Shown one piece after another: positions 51,299 through 60,548 of a DNA stretch of 64,000 bases. The translations under genes and the position numbers were made by a program. The stretch's first letter is position 1; the number at the start of each line of letters is the position of its first letter. The notes below the pieces were generated by a model. It was not told the DNA's origin, did not search any database, and saw nothing but the letters and a program-made list of their open reading frames with translations. The stretch covers positions 1 through 64,000 of the forward strand of contig DEFL01000039.1 of assembly GCA_002350845.1 (NCBI GenBank), in the 5' to 3' direction. The DNA is from Christensenella sp. UBA2853. Its GTDB lineage: Bacteria; Bacillota; Clostridia; Christensenellales; Aristaeellaceae.

Positions 51299-51539
51299 AG
51301 AACGCCTTGCAGAAGTTGAAACCATCGCAGCGCAGCTCGAAGAGGGCAAGCTGGGCCTGGAAGAATCCATGAAAAAATACGAGCAGGGAGTTCAGATGCT
51401 GACGGCCCTTGAGAAAGAGCTTGGCAGCGCCAAGCAGCGTCTGTCCATGATACAGAAGGATGCTTCCGGCCAGCCGGAAGAGGTTCCTGCGATGGAAGTG
51501 GAAAAAGGGTTTATTCCTGTAGAGAACGGTGACATCTGA
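51276..51539 (+). CDS. xseB: Exodeoxyribonuclease VII small subunit
   Basis: 87 aa from ATG 51276 (GAGGTGG 6 bases upstream), overlapping xseA by 23 bases. TFEERLAEVETIAAQLEEGK and LGLEESMKKYEQGVQM are the family core. It wraps the coiled coil of XseA. Confidence 0.95.
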   Translation: MEKTMTFEERLAEVETIAAQLEEGKLGLEESMKKYEQGVQMLTALEKELGSAKQRLSMIQKDASGQPEEVPAMEVEKGFIPVENGDI

Positions 51540-51558
51540 TCTGACGTGGAGGAATCCT

Positions 51559-52434
51559 ATGCTGTCCTATGATGAATATCTGAAAATGGTGGAGGAACAC
51601 CTGACCGACACTCTGAAAAGTCTCGGGTTTATTCCTCAAAGAATCCTTGATCCGATGTGCTACTCGCTTTCAGCAGGGGGCAAGAGGGTGCGTCCTGTAA
51701 TGCTTCTCGCAGCCTGCGATATGGGCGGCGGCAAGACGGAGCGTGCACTTCCTTTTGCCTGTGCGCTTGAAATGATTCATACCTATTCGCTGATCCATGA
51801 CGATCTTCCTGCAATGGATAATGATGACGAGCGCCGCGGCAAACCGTCATGCCATGTTGCATTTGGCGAAGATCTAGCGATTCTTGCGGGAGACGGCCTG
51901 CTGTCGGCAGCATCTGAGATCATGCTTCGTGAAGCGGTGCTCCATCCGGATGGAAGAGCTGCAGCTGCGGCGCTGTGCGTGATGAGACGTGCAGGCGTCA
52001 CAGGGATGGTCGGTGGCCAGACGGTGGATGTCACGATGGAAAACAAACCGGTGACGGAAGAAACCGTGCGGTATATTCACCTGCATAAGACAGCGGACCT
52101 TCTCACGGCACCGATGGAAGCAGGACTGATACTTGCAGGCGCCGCCCGTGATCAGATCGAAGCGGGGATTCAGTTTGGACAGAAACTCGGTCTTGCGTTT
52201 CAGATGATGGATGATCTGCTTGATGTCGAGGGTGATGCAGCTGTGCTTGGAAAAAGAACGGGCCTGGATGATCAGGCGGGAAAACAGACCTGGATCGCAC
52301 TGCGCGGCGTTAACGGGACAAAAGCAGACCTCGAACGAACGACGGATGAGGCCATCTCTGCGCTGCACATTTTTGGCACCAGCGGAAATTTCTTTAAAGA
52401 CCTTGCACTGAAGATGCTCCACAGAGTACAATAA
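51559..52434 (+). CDS. ispA: Farnesyl diphosphate synthase (short-chain prenyl transferase)
   Basis: 291 aa from ATG 51559 (GGAGG 6 bases upstream). First Asp-rich motif DDLPAMDNDD and second DDLLD are present; GGKRVRPVMLLAA opens the fold. Position after xseB is the usual Firmicute arrangement. It makes the C15 precursor for undecaprenyl phosphate and other isoprenoids. Confidence 0.95.
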   Translation: MLSYDEYLKMVEEHLTDTLKSLGFIPQRILDPMCYSLSAGGKRVRPVMLLAACDMGGGKTERALPFACALEMIHTYSLIHDDLPAMDNDDERRGKPSCHVAFGEDLAILAGDGLLSAASEIMLREAVLHPDGRAAAAALCVMRRAGVTGMVGGQTVDVTMENKPVTEETVRYIHLHKTADLLTAPMEAGLILAGAARDQIEAGIQFGQKLGLAFQMMDDLLDVEGDAAVLGKRTGLDDQAGKQTWIALRGVNGTKADLERTTDEAISALHIFGTSGNFFKDLALKMLHRVQ

Positions 52435-52465
52435 TATGGATTCTGATCAAGAAATGGGGGAGTCT

Positions 52466-52930
52466 ATGGACTGGCTCGCAGGTGTTCTGACCAACAGCTG
52501 TTTTTTGGCCGCAGTCACAGGCTGGTTTGTTGCACAGGCCCTGAAAATTCCTTTCACTGCCATTGTAACAAAACGGATTGACTGGAGTCGGTTTTTTGCC
52601 GCAGGCGGGATGCCCAGTTCACATACTGCGATGGTGGTGGCACTGACCATCATGGTCGCTATGCGTGAAGGAACCGATTCAGCACTGTTTGCTGCCTGCT
52701 GCGCTTTCGGTTCGATTGTGATGTATGATGCAGCTGGAGTTCGCAGGGAAACAGGACGTCAGGGAAAAGCAATCAATGATATTCTCGCCAGTTTTATTAT
52801 GGAAGGCCGTCCGATTTCAGACGAGGAAATGAAGGAAATCGTAGGTCATACCCCATTTGAAGTGTTCATTGGCAGTATTGTCGGCATCGTTGTGGCCGTT
52901 TTCTGGATTATTGTTCTAGGCGCTGTTTAA
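52466..52930 (+). CDS. Divergent PAP2-family membrane protein
   Basis: 154 aa from ATG 52466, close behind GGGGGAG; earlier in-frame ATGs lack a binding site. Helices flank the motif FFAAGGMPSSHTAMVVAL, a PAP2-like SSH signature, and DAAGVRRETGRQGKAIND follows. Related proteins (DUF212) are common in Clostridia and plants; a phosphatase role on lipid diphosphates would fit the neighbouring ispA but is inferred. Confidence 0.85.
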   Translation: MDWLAGVLTNSCFLAAVTGWFVAQALKIPFTAIVTKRIDWSRFFAAGGMPSSHTAMVVALTIMVAMREGTDSALFAACCAFGSIVMYDAAGVRRETGRQGKAINDILASFIMEGRPISDEEMKEIVGHTPFEVFIGSIVGIVVAVFWIIVLGAV

Positions 52931-52966
52931 TGTACGTTTAAAACGTTTATGAAGGGGTGTTTCAAA

Positions 52967-53518
52967 ATGATGGACCGTTTTCGCGAAGATGTTGTGATTA
53001 AGAAGAACCGTGTTCCCGAAGAGATTATGTATTATCTTTCCGCTGTGATCATGGTTGTATCTGCGCTCATAGCCGTGATTGAGATTAACGGTGTTGTGTA
53101 TTCGGTCACTTCCGGTAATTTCAGCATCTTCGATCTGATCCTTTTTCTGATTAACGGCGGCATTGCTGCACTTCTGTTCCTGTACAGGGACCGCCTTCGC
53201 ACAGAATATGAATACACGTTTACAAACGGAGTCCTTGATTTTGCACAGGTATACAACAATAAAAAGCGCAAATCACTCGGCTCTCTCAAGATTGCCAATG
53301 TGGATGCATTCGGCAAGGTTTCCAGCGGCTCGTTCCATCGTTATGTGACCATGGAAGGAGTCAAGCAGAACCGCTGGTTCCTTAACCGTGAAGCGGAACT
53401 GTACTATTTCTATTTTTCAAAGGACGGCAACAAGCGGCTGATTATTTTTGAACCAGTGCCCGAAATGGTGGACTACATCAAGGCATACCTGCCCTATGGC
53501 GCATATCAGGAGAATTAA
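52967..53518 (+). CDS. Small two-helix membrane protein, unknown function
   Basis: 183 aa from ATG 52967 (AAGGGGTG 7 bases upstream). Two helices lie near residues 22-42 (YYLSAVIMVVSALIAVIEI) and 53-75, followed by a soluble domain of about 110 residues (EYEYTFTNGVLDFAQVYNNK; FYFSKDGNKRLIIFEP) resembling a pleckstrin-like beta fold with a C-terminal helix. I associate it with a Clostridial DUF family (DUF6106-like) without known function. Confidence 0.7.
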   Translation: MMDRFREDVVIKKNRVPEEIMYYLSAVIMVVSALIAVIEINGVVYSVTSGNFSIFDLILFLINGGIAALLFLYRDRLRTEYEYTFTNGVLDFAQVYNNKKRKSLGSLKIANVDAFGKVSSGSFHRYVTMEGVKQNRWFLNREAELYYFYFSKDGNKRLIIFEPVPEMVDYIKAYLPYGAYQEN

Positions 53519-53524
53519 TCAGGC

Positions 53525-54682
53525 ATGCAAACATTCATCTATTTGGATAATTCTGCGACAACACAGCCTTCCGAGCCCGTGATTCAGGCGGTTGAACATG
53601 CCATGCGGGAATCCTGGTTCAATCCCTCTGCACTGTATAAACCCTCCATGGAAACACAGAAAGAAGTGGAGGCAGTCCGCAGGACGGTGCTGCATGCAGC
53701 AGGGGCCGACAATGATTCCCTCGTTTTTACATCATGTGGAACAGAAGCAGATAATCTGGCTGTTTTGGGCCATTTGAAGACGCGTCGGTCATCCGGTCGC
53801 GTCCTCATCTTTGCAGGGGAACATCCGGCTGTGTCAGCCTGCACCCAGGCCATTGAACGACTGGGATACACGGTCGAAACGATTGCGGCCGGACCGGATG
53901 GCTGCGCCGATCTTGAGCAGCTGGAAAAGCAGTTGGATTCAACTGTTGCCATGATTGTCATCATGCAGGTCAACAATGAAAGCGGTGCGATTCAGCCACT
54001 GCAGGAAATCTGTGCCATGCGTGACCGGCTTGCCCCGTCCGCAGCGATTCATGTCGACGGGGTACAGGGATTTCTCCGTGTGCCGATTCAGTTTCATCGG
54101 CTGGGCATACAGAGCTATGCGCTTTCCGGCCATAAGATTCATGCACTGAAAGGAATCGGTGCGCTGATCTTCCGCAAGGATCATAAAATTGCTTCGATCG
54201 GATACGGCGGAGGCCAGGAAAACGGACTTCGGTCTGGTACTGAGAATACGGTCGGCATTCTGTCTCTTGGCGCAGCGGTCGAGCATTATCCGGCCCATGG
54301 AGCAGAGTGGATGATGGAACGCAAACGTCAGCTCTGGGCAGGCATTTCCAATGCGATTCCCGAGGCGAAACTGAACGGTCCTCAGCTGGACAGTCCGGCA
54401 TGCTGTCCGCATATCCTGAATGTATCTTTGATGCCGGTGCGTTCTCAGACCATGCTCTTTGCACTGGAAGGGGACGGAATCTTTGTTTCTGCCGGATCTG
54501 CATGTGCCAGTCACAAGCAGAAAATATCGCCTGTCCTTTCCTCCATGGGGCTGTCCACGCAGCAGGCGGACTCTGCACTGCGGTTCAGTCTGTCTCCTCA
54601 GACCAGTGAAGAGGACATCGACTTTACCATCGAGAGAGTCAGGGTGCATTACCAGATGCTCAAGGCATATACGCGCAGATGA
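53525..54682 (+). CDS. Cysteine desulfurase (NifS/IscS type, ThiI partner)
   Basis: 385 aa. FIYLDNSATTQPSEPV opens the fold, the PLP lysine is in YALSGHKIHALKGIG and the catalytic Cys in SAGSACASHKQK. It overlaps thiI's upstream region directly, and such pairs usually hand sulfur to ThiI for 4-thiouridine in tRNA rather than to iron-sulfur scaffold proteins. Confidence 0.93.
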   Translation: MQTFIYLDNSATTQPSEPVIQAVEHAMRESWFNPSALYKPSMETQKEVEAVRRTVLHAAGADNDSLVFTSCGTEADNLAVLGHLKTRRSSGRVLIFAGEHPAVSACTQAIERLGYTVETIAAGPDGCADLEQLEKQLDSTVAMIVIMQVNNESGAIQPLQEICAMRDRLAPSAAIHVDGVQGFLRVPIQFHRLGIQSYALSGHKIHALKGIGALIFRKDHKIASIGYGGGQENGLRSGTENTVGILSLGAAVEHYPAHGAEWMMERKRQLWAGISNAIPEAKLNGPQLDSPACCPHILNVSLMPVRSQTMLFALEGDGIFVSAGSACASHKQKISPVLSSMGLSTQQADSALRFSLSPQTSEEDIDFTIERVRVHYQMLKAYTRR

Positions 54683-54702
54683 CGGATGAAGGAGACAATA
54701 CG

Positions 54703-55848
54703 ATGCGGGAACTGATTCTGGTTCGCTACGGCGAAATCTTTTTAAAGGGCCTCAACAGGCCCTATTTTCTCAAGGCACTTGTGGGTCGTGTCAAGGACGC
54801 AGTTGCTCCGCTCGGTGCCAGAGTATGGCTGCATGATGGGAGAATTCTGATCAGTGATGCTCAGGATCTTGAAGCGGCAATGGAATCTGCTTCGAAGGTG
54901 TTCGGGGTGCACAGCGTGTGTCCCGCGATTGAAATGGAAAAAGATGACTTTGATGCGATTTCCATGCAGGCCGTGGAGATGATGCACGGCTTGAAAGGCA
55001 CGTTTAAAGTCAGTTCACGCAGATCCGACAAGCAGTATCCAAAGCAGTCTCCTGAAATCAATATGGAGATTGGTGCTAAAATTCTTGAACAGTGTCCGGA
55101 ACTGCAGGTGGACCTGCATCATCCGGATCATGTCATGAATGTTGAGATCCGGGACAAGGCTTATTTGTATGTGCGTGTCGTGATGGGCGTCGGAGGCATG
55201 CCGGTCGGAACAAATGGAAAGGCAACACTGCTTCTTTCAGGCGGCATTGATTCGCCGGTTGCAGGGTGGATGATTGCCAAGCGGGGTGTACAGATCTCTG
55301 CTGTCCATTTTCACTCCTATCCATACACTTCCGACCGTGCAAAGGAAAAGGTCCTGGATCTGGCAAAGATCCTTTCCAAGTCCTGCTGCGGCATTCGGGT
55401 TTATATCGTTCCGTTTACAGAAATCCAGATGGCCATTCATGAGAAATGTCCGAGCGATTATACAACCCTGATCATGCGGCGCTACATGATGCGGATTGCC
55501 GAAAAGTGCGCAGAAAAGGAACATGCCGGCGCATTGATTACAGGAGAATCCATCGGGCAGGTTGCCAGTCAGACCATGGATGCACTCAATGCAACAAATG
55601 CTGTTGTGCATATGCCCGTATTCCGCCCGGTCATTGGGTTTGACAAGTCAGAGATTACCGAGATTTCCACAAAGATCGGTACCTATGATACGTCGATTCT
55701 TCCCTATGAGGACTGCTGCACTGTGTTTACTCCGCGGCATCCTGCAACCCATCCGAAAATGGAGACGATCCTGAAGGCAGAGGCCGGTCTGGATTCTGAG
55801 AACCTGATCGATCGCGCGATGCAGGGGATCGAAATTGTAGAGGTATAA
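54703..55848 (+). CDS. thiI: tRNA 4-thiouridine synthase ThiI
   Basis: 381 aa from ATG 54703 (AAGGAGA 7 bases upstream). The NFLD-like start (ELILVRYGEIFLKGLNRPYF), THUMP region and PP-loop LLLSGGIDSPVAGW are present. The C-terminal rhodanese domain of the E. coli enzyme is absent, as in most Firmicutes, where the neighbouring desulfurase supplies sulfur directly. Confidence 0.96.
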   Translation: MRELILVRYGEIFLKGLNRPYFLKALVGRVKDAVAPLGARVWLHDGRILISDAQDLEAAMESASKVFGVHSVCPAIEMEKDDFDAISMQAVEMMHGLKGTFKVSSRRSDKQYPKQSPEINMEIGAKILEQCPELQVDLHHPDHVMNVEIRDKAYLYVRVVMGVGGMPVGTNGKATLLLSGGIDSPVAGWMIAKRGVQISAVHFHSYPYTSDRAKEKVLDLAKILSKSCCGIRVYIVPFTEIQMAIHEKCPSDYTTLIMRRYMMRIAEKCAEKEHAGALITGESIGQVASQTMDALNATNAVVHMPVFRPVIGFDKSEITEISTKIGTYDTSILPYEDCCTVFTPRHPATHPKMETILKAEAGLDSENLIDRAMQGIEIVEV

Positions 55849-55907
55849 GTGCTGACATTCCCTGGATGAAAGCTTCGACAGAAATTTAACAATATCGTCG
55901 GAAATGC

Positions 55908-55936
55908 TTGTCACAGGGCGATAAACGTGATATCAT
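55908..55936 (+). promoter_or_regulatory. Promoter of pgk-tpiA
   Basis: TTGTCA (55908-55913) and TATCAT (55931-55936) are 17 bases apart, about 55 bases before pgk. Confidence 0.65.
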
Positions 55937-55990
55937 CTGCTACGGAACATAATTCCAAGACAATCAACGACAAGGAGCGTGTTAATCAAC

Positions 55991-57193
55991 ATGGCCAAGA
56001 AGACAGTTGACGACATTCAGGTAAGCGGCAAGCGGGTTCTTGTACGCTGCGACTTTAACGTCCCCATGAAAGATGGCAAGATCACCAACGATAAGCGTAT
56101 CGTGGCAGCTCTTCCCACCATTGAAAAGCTGATCAAGGACGGCGGCAAAGTGATTCTGTGCAGCCATCTGGGCAAGCCGAAGAATGGTCCGGAAGCCAAG
56201 TTCTCTCTGGCTCCTGTGGCAGTGCGTCTTTCTGAACTGCTGGGCAAAAATGTTGTGTTTGCTGATGACGACAACGTTGTCGGTGAGAATGCAAAGGCAG
56301 CCGTTGCTGCTATGAAGGATGGCGACGTGGTGCTTCTCCAGAACACCCGTTTCCGCAAGGAAGAAACCAAGAATATCGAAGATTTCTCCAAGGAACTTGC
56401 TTCCCTGGCTGACTGCTATGTGGATGATGCTTTCGGTTCCTGCCACCGTGCACACTGCTCCACTGCCGGCGTTACTGCCTTCACATCCCCCAATGTGGCT
56501 GGCTATCTTATCGGCAAAGAACTGTCCGTCATGGGCAAGGCTCTTGAAAATGCTGATCGTCCTTTCGTCGCTGTTCTGGGCGGTGCAAAGATTGAAGACA
56601 AACTGAACGTGATTTCCAACCTGCTTGAAAAGGTTGATACGCTGATCATCGGCGGCGGCATGGCGTTCACGTTCCTGAAGGCCAAGGGATACGGTGTTGG
56701 CAACTCTCTGCTGGATGAGACCAAGATCGATTACTGCAAGGACATGATGAAGAAAGCGGAAGAAAAGGGCGTAAAGCTTCTTCTGCCTGTTGACACTGTC
56801 TGCGTCAAGGAATTCCCGAATCCGATCGATGCTCCTGTGGAGACCTGTGTGGTTGCTGCTGATCAGATCCCCGATGGCATGGAAGGCGTGGATATCGGAC
56901 CGAAGACTCAGGAACTGTATGCTGAAGCTGTTCGTACAGCCGCTACGGTTGTCTGGAATGGACCGATGGGCGTTTTCGAGAATCCCACCCTGGCACAGGG
57001 CACCCTTTCTGTGGCCAAGGCCATGGCAGAGAGCAACGCTGTGACCATTATTGGCGGCGGCGACAGTGCTGCAGCTGTTGAGCAGATGGGACTTGCTGAT
57101 AAGATGACGCATATCTCCACCGGCGGCGGCGCATCCCTCGAATTCCTTGAAGGCAAGACCCTGCCCGGTGTTGCCTGCCTGGACGAAAAGTAA
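55991..57193 (+). CDS. pgk: Phosphoglycerate kinase
   Basis: 400 aa from ATG 55991, where the conserved opening MAKKTVDDI begins. KRVLVRCDFNVPMKDGKI, the LCSHLGKPKNGPE loop, and the nucleotide loop VTIIGGGDSAAAVEQMG are standard. It makes ATP from 1,3-bisphosphoglycerate. It precedes tpiA with a hairpin between them. Confidence 0.98.
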   Translation: MAKKTVDDIQVSGKRVLVRCDFNVPMKDGKITNDKRIVAALPTIEKLIKDGGKVILCSHLGKPKNGPEAKFSLAPVAVRLSELLGKNVVFADDDNVVGENAKAAVAAMKDGDVVLLQNTRFRKEETKNIEDFSKELASLADCYVDDAFGSCHRAHCSTAGVTAFTSPNVAGYLIGKELSVMGKALENADRPFVAVLGGAKIEDKLNVISNLLEKVDTLIIGGGMAFTFLKAKGYGVGNSLLDETKIDYCKDMMKKAEEKGVKLLLPVDTVCVKEFPNPIDAPVETCVVAADQIPDGMEGVDIGPKTQELYAEAVRTAATVVWNGPMGVFENPTLAQGTLSVAKAMAESNAVTIIGGGDSAAAVEQMGLADKMTHISTGGGASLEFLEGKTLPGVACLDEK

Positions 57194-57201
57194 TGATTTC
57201 T

Positions 57202-57232
57202 GTTCCCGCAAAGGCTTATCCTTCGCGGGAAC
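57202..57232 (+). terminator. Hairpin between pgk and tpiA
   Basis: GTTCCCGC/GCGGGAAC with nested AAGG/CCTT form a near-perfect stem, but only a short T run follows. It more likely sets relative expression or mRNA stability than full termination. Confidence 0.5.
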
Positions 57233-57259
57233 AATTTGTAGAAAGAAGGAGTACCCATT

Positions 57260-58012
57260 ATGCGTAAGCCGATTATTGCCGGTAACTGGAAGATGAACAA
57301 GACTCCCCAGGAAGCCAAAGAACTGGTGGAAGCGCTCAAGCCCCTTGTCAAGGATGCTGCATGTGATGTCGTTGTCTGCGTTCCTGCTGTAGATATTGCT
57401 ACGGTCAAGGCTGCGGCTGAAGGAAGCAATATTAAGGTTGGTGCACAGAATGTGCACTTTATGGAGAGCGGTGCCTACACCGGTGAACTGTCTGCTGCCA
57501 TGCTCAAAGCTGCTGGTGCAGAATATGTGATCATCGGGCATTCCGAACGCCGCCAGTACTTTGGTGAGACGGACTTCACGGTGAACAAGCGCGTTCTGGC
57601 TGCTGTCAAGGCTGGCCTGAAAGTGATTGTGTGCGTGGGCGAGAAGAAGGATGAGCGCGTTGACGGTTATACTGATGCGCTTGTTGCCTATCAGACTCTG
57701 ATTGCTCTCAACGGACTGACTGACGAAGAAGTCAAGCAGATCGTCATTGCATATGAACCTGTTTGGGCTATCGGCACAGGCCTTGTTGCTACGGATGAGC
57801 AGGCGAACGAGACCATCGGTGTCATTCGCAAGACGGTCGAAGGCCGTTATGGCAAGGAAGTTGCCGATGCTGTGAGAATTCAGTATGGCGGTTCCATGAA
57901 GCCCTCCAATGTCAAGGGCCTGATGGCTCAGCCTGAGATTGACGGCGGCCTCATTGGCGGCGCATCTCTGAAAGCTGACGAGTTTGCTCTGGTTGTCAAC
58001 TACGACAAATAA
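57260..58012 (+). CDS. tpiA: Triosephosphate isomerase
   Basis: 250 aa. IIAGNWKMNKT, the electrophilic His in VIIGHSERRQYF, and catalytic Glu in AYEPVWAIGTG are present. GAAAGAAGGAG lies upstream. It completes the glycolytic pair with pgk. Confidence 0.98.
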   Translation: MRKPIIAGNWKMNKTPQEAKELVEALKPLVKDAACDVVVCVPAVDIATVKAAAEGSNIKVGAQNVHFMESGAYTGELSAAMLKAAGAEYVIIGHSERRQYFGETDFTVNKRVLAAVKAGLKVIVCVGEKKDERVDGYTDALVAYQTLIALNGLTDEEVKQIVIAYEPVWAIGTGLVATDEQANETIGVIRKTVEGRYGKEVADAVRIQYGGSMKPSNVKGLMAQPEIDGGLIGGASLKADEFALVVNYDK

Positions 58013-58023
58013 TTGATCTCTGC

Positions 58024-58060
58024 CTATGAAAAATGCCCGTTTATCGGGCATTTTTCATAG
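58024..58060 (+). terminator. Terminator after tpiA
   Basis: Sixteen-base perfect arms (58024-58039 and 58045-58060) with a TTTAT loop; the T run lies within the right arm. Confidence 0.88.
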
Positions 58061-58081
58061 AAAGGAAAGGGGAGAAATGGT

Positions 58082-59203
58082 GTGATTGTTCGAAACGGGA
58101 AGCTGTTCATGGATGGGAAATTCGTTGAAGGGCCTGATGTTCGTGTATTCAATGGCCGTATTCATGAGATTGGATATCATCTGGAAGCCGGTTTGTATGA
58201 GCAGATCACAGATGTGAAGGGCGATATCATTCTTCCCGGATTCGTGGACGTCCATATTCACGCATTTCGGAAACATGACACCATGCAGGGTGAAGAAGCT
58301 GTTCGTTGCATGAGTCGGGATCTGTATCATGAGGGTGTAGCCGCCTTCTGCCCGACAACCATGTCTGCCTCGGTGGAAGATACGCGAAAAGCGGTGGACG
58401 GGATCCGCAACGTCATGCTGCGGCCGGAAGTGAACGGCTGCATGGTGCTTGGCGCGCATATGGAGGCTCCGTTTCTTCAGGAAGCAAAAGCCGGTGCGCA
58501 GCGAAAAGAGTTTTTCACGGATCCTTCTGTGGAGAAATTCAATGAAATGACGGGCAATCATCCGGAATGTGTGCGCCTGATCACAGTCGCACCTGAAAAA
58601 GAAGGAGCGGAGAGCTTTATACGTGCTGCTACGGCAATGGGCGTACATGTTTCCATCGGACACACCAGTGCGACGGCTGAACAGGTCCACCAGGCCGGGG
58701 ATTGGGGAGCCGATCATATTACGCACACATTCAATGCCCAGACACCGATTCTTCACCGGGCACCGGGCGTCCCCGGAGCCGGGCTTTCAGACGACCGGTT
58801 TTACTGCGAAATGATCTGTGATGGTGTTCATCTTCACAGAGATATTGTCAGGATGATTGCAAAATGCAAAGGCCCGCAGCATGCAGTCGCAATCACGGAC
58901 GCCATGGAAGCTGCGGGAATGCCGGACGGGGAATATGCTCTTGGCGGACAGGCTGTTTATGTTCATGGCAGTGAAGCACGCCTAAAAGACGGAACCCTTG
59001 CCGGATCAGTCCTGACCATGCACAGAGCTTTTGAAAACCTGATTCATTTGTTTGGTCTCCGACCTGAAGACGCGGCGGCCATGTGTACATCATCACCTGC
59101 AGATTCAGTGGGTGAAAAGTATGCAGGCAGGCTGATTGCCGGTGCACCTGCACCGCTGACCCGATGGACCAAAGACTTTCATATGGTGGGAATTATCGAT
59201 TAA
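58082..59203 (+). CDS. nagA: N-acetylglucosamine-6-phosphate deacetylase
   Basis: 373 aa from a GTG start, about 7 bases after AAGGGGAG. Amidohydrolase features: His 58 and His 60 in DVHIHAFRKHD, Glu 128 in GAHMEAPF, His 194 in SIGHTSAT, His 215 in THTFNAQ and catalytic Asp 272 in ITDAMEAAG. The usual HGG-G-x-D stretch after the first His pair is replaced by AFRKHD, and HLEGP by HMEAP, so it is a diverged member. nagB is not adjacent. Confidence 0.87.
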   Translation: MIVRNGKLFMDGKFVEGPDVRVFNGRIHEIGYHLEAGLYEQITDVKGDIILPGFVDVHIHAFRKHDTMQGEEAVRCMSRDLYHEGVAAFCPTTMSASVEDTRKAVDGIRNVMLRPEVNGCMVLGAHMEAPFLQEAKAGAQRKEFFTDPSVEKFNEMTGNHPECVRLITVAPEKEGAESFIRAATAMGVHVSIGHTSATAEQVHQAGDWGADHITHTFNAQTPILHRAPGVPGAGLSDDRFYCEMICDGVHLHRDIVRMIAKCKGPQHAVAITDAMEAAGMPDGEYALGGQAVYVHGSEARLKDGTLAGSVLTMHRAFENLIHLFGLRPEDAAAMCTSSPADSVGEKYAGRLIAGAPAPLTRWTKDFHMVGIID

Positions 59204-59206
59204 AAG

Positions 59207-59228
59207 AAGCGCCGGAAATCCGGCGCTT
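59207..59228 (+). terminator. Bidirectional terminator between nagA and udk
   Basis: AAGCGCCGG-AAAT-CCGGCGCTT followed by TCTCTTTCTT; the genes converge. Confidence 0.8.
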
Positions 59229-59249
59229 TCTCTTTCTTAGAGCAGGCGA

Positions 59250-59870
59250 TCAGAAAAAGCCTCTTTTGCTCAGCTCATCCTGAACATAACCTGCAAGAAT
59301 ATCGACAATGCGTGCGTTTCTGCCGCCGCCTGCGACGATGACATCAGCATAATTGACATAGTTTCGGATATACTTGTCATACATGGGTTTCACTGTAGTC
59401 AGATACTGGGAAGCAATGCCGTCAATGTCACGTCCGCGCTCTTTGATATCCCGCTCAATTCGACGGAGCAGACAGATATCAGGCTCAACTTTCATGTACA
59501 GTTTCAGATACATCAGGTCTCTGAGACGCTCATCATGAAAGCAGTGAATTCCTTCAAGGATCATGACATCACGGGGCCAGATGAGTTCATCGGAGTCAGC
59601 ACGGCAGTGCTCAGCGTAGTTGTATCTTTTCCTTGTAATCGGTTCGCCGCGCATCAGCGTCTGGATATCGGAAAGCAGAAGATCATGATCAAAGATCTCA
59701 GGCTCGTCATAGTTCAGGAGCTTGCGTTCTTCAAAGGAAAGGTTGGGGTGATCCAGATAATAGGCATCCTGCTGCAAAACAAAGCAGCGTTCACCGATTC
59801 TTGCTTTGAGTTCGTCCGCCAGAGTGGACTTACCGCTGCCGCTTGCACCACAGATTCCAATAAACAGCAT
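59250..59870 (-). CDS. udk: Uridine kinase-like P-loop kinase
   Basis: 206 aa. P-loop GICGASGSGKST at residues 5-16, QQDAYYLDHPNLSFEER, NYDEPEIFDHDLL and the lid region RRIERDIKERGRDIDG are characteristic. It phosphorylates uridine and cytidine for nucleotide salvage. Confidence 0.92.
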   Translation of the reverse strand: MLFIGICGASGSGKSTLADELKARIGERCFVLQQDAYYLDHPNLSFEERKLLNYDEPEIFDHDLLLSDIQTLMRGEPITRKRYNYAEHCRADSDELIWPRDVMILEGIHCFHDERLRDLMYLKLYMKVEPDICLLRRIERDIKERGRDIDGIASQYLTTVKPMYDKYIRNYVNYADVIVAGGGRNARIVDILAGYVQDELSKRGFF

Positions 59871-59893
59871 GGTTCTTTACCCCCTGTTTCATA

Positions 59894-59919
59894 AAAAGCC
59901 CGCAGAGTCGCGGGCTTTT
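59894..59919 (-). terminator. Terminator after yajC
   Basis: AAAAGCCCGC and GCGGGCTTTT with a 6-base loop lie between yajC and udk, with T runs in both directions. Confidence 0.85.
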
Positions 59920-59933
59920 GCATTGTATGATTG

Positions 59934-60356
59934 TCAATTCAAGGATTCAGAATCATTTTCGATTGTGACTTCCTCGACGCTTCTGATACCCCAGCGTGCG
60001 ATCACCATTGTCATGTTCTGATTGCCAACAGCCAGTGTTACGGTGTCATCCTTGATCTGAGTGATCGTTCCATAGATGCCGCCAATGGTGCAGACACGGT
60101 CAGACACCTTCAGATTGTTCAGCATCTCTTTAACCTGCTTGTCTTTTTTCTGCTGCGGACGGATCAACATAAAATAGAAAACAACGAAGATCAGAACCAT
60201 GGGCAGCAGTGTCGTGATAATAGAAACGACAGGATTGATTTCTGCCACTTCTTCTGCAGTAGCAGTTGCAGCAGTTGCAGTGGTTCCTGCGGCAGCAGCA
60301 GCTTCTTCAGCAACTGCACTGGCGACACCGACAAGCTTATAAAACAATTCCATCAT
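59934..60356 (-). CDS. yajC: Preprotein translocase subunit YajC
   Basis: 140 aa. A single helix (VVSIITTLLPMVLIFVVFYFML) is followed by RPQQKKDKQVKEMLNNLKVSDRV and GGIYGTITQIKDDTVTL, typical of YajC. The N-terminal 40 residues before the helix are an unusual Ala/Thr/Glu-rich tract and are longer than in most homologues. It associates with SecDF; secD and secF are not in the window. Confidence 0.93.
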   Translation of the reverse strand: MMELFYKLVGVASAVAEEAAAAAGTTATAATATAEEVAEINPVVSIITTLLPMVLIFVVFYFMLIRPQQKKDKQVKEMLNNLKVSDRVCTIGGIYGTITQIKDDTVTLAVGNQNMTMVIARWGIRSVEEVTIENDSESLN

Positions 60357-60386
60357 AATCGAACCCCTTTCAGAATATCAGACTTA

Positions 60387-60415
60387 ATTATAACAGGAAA
60401 AAAAGGAGTGTACAA
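60387..60415 (-). promoter_or_regulatory. Promoter of yajC
   Basis: On the minus strand TTGTAC (plus 60410-60415) and TATAAT (plus 60387-60392) are 17 bases apart. Confidence 0.55.
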
Positions 60416-60512
60416 GTATAGAAAGCATTTTCTTTTATTCTGCAGCGGAGAGGTGGATTTCGCGTTGATGAAAAATGAATTGGTACAGGTCTCCCCAGAC
60501 ATTTGAAAAATC

Positions 60513-60521
60513 TGATATAAT
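60513..60521 (+). promoter_or_regulatory. Extended -10 promoter of the CE8 gene
   Basis: TGATATAAT, a consensus extended -10 box with TATAAT at 60516-60521, lies 28 bases before the start. No clear -35 is seen. Confidence 0.5.
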
Positions 60522-60548
60522 GCATTCTGAAAGGATTGGTAGAAAGAA

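Noticed and set aside
55982..58051. 689-residue open frame on the minus strand opposite pgk and tpiA
   Set aside because: It is the mirror of two certain glycolytic genes; no ribosome binding site and no family resemblance. Long antisense frames arise here from biased third codon positions.
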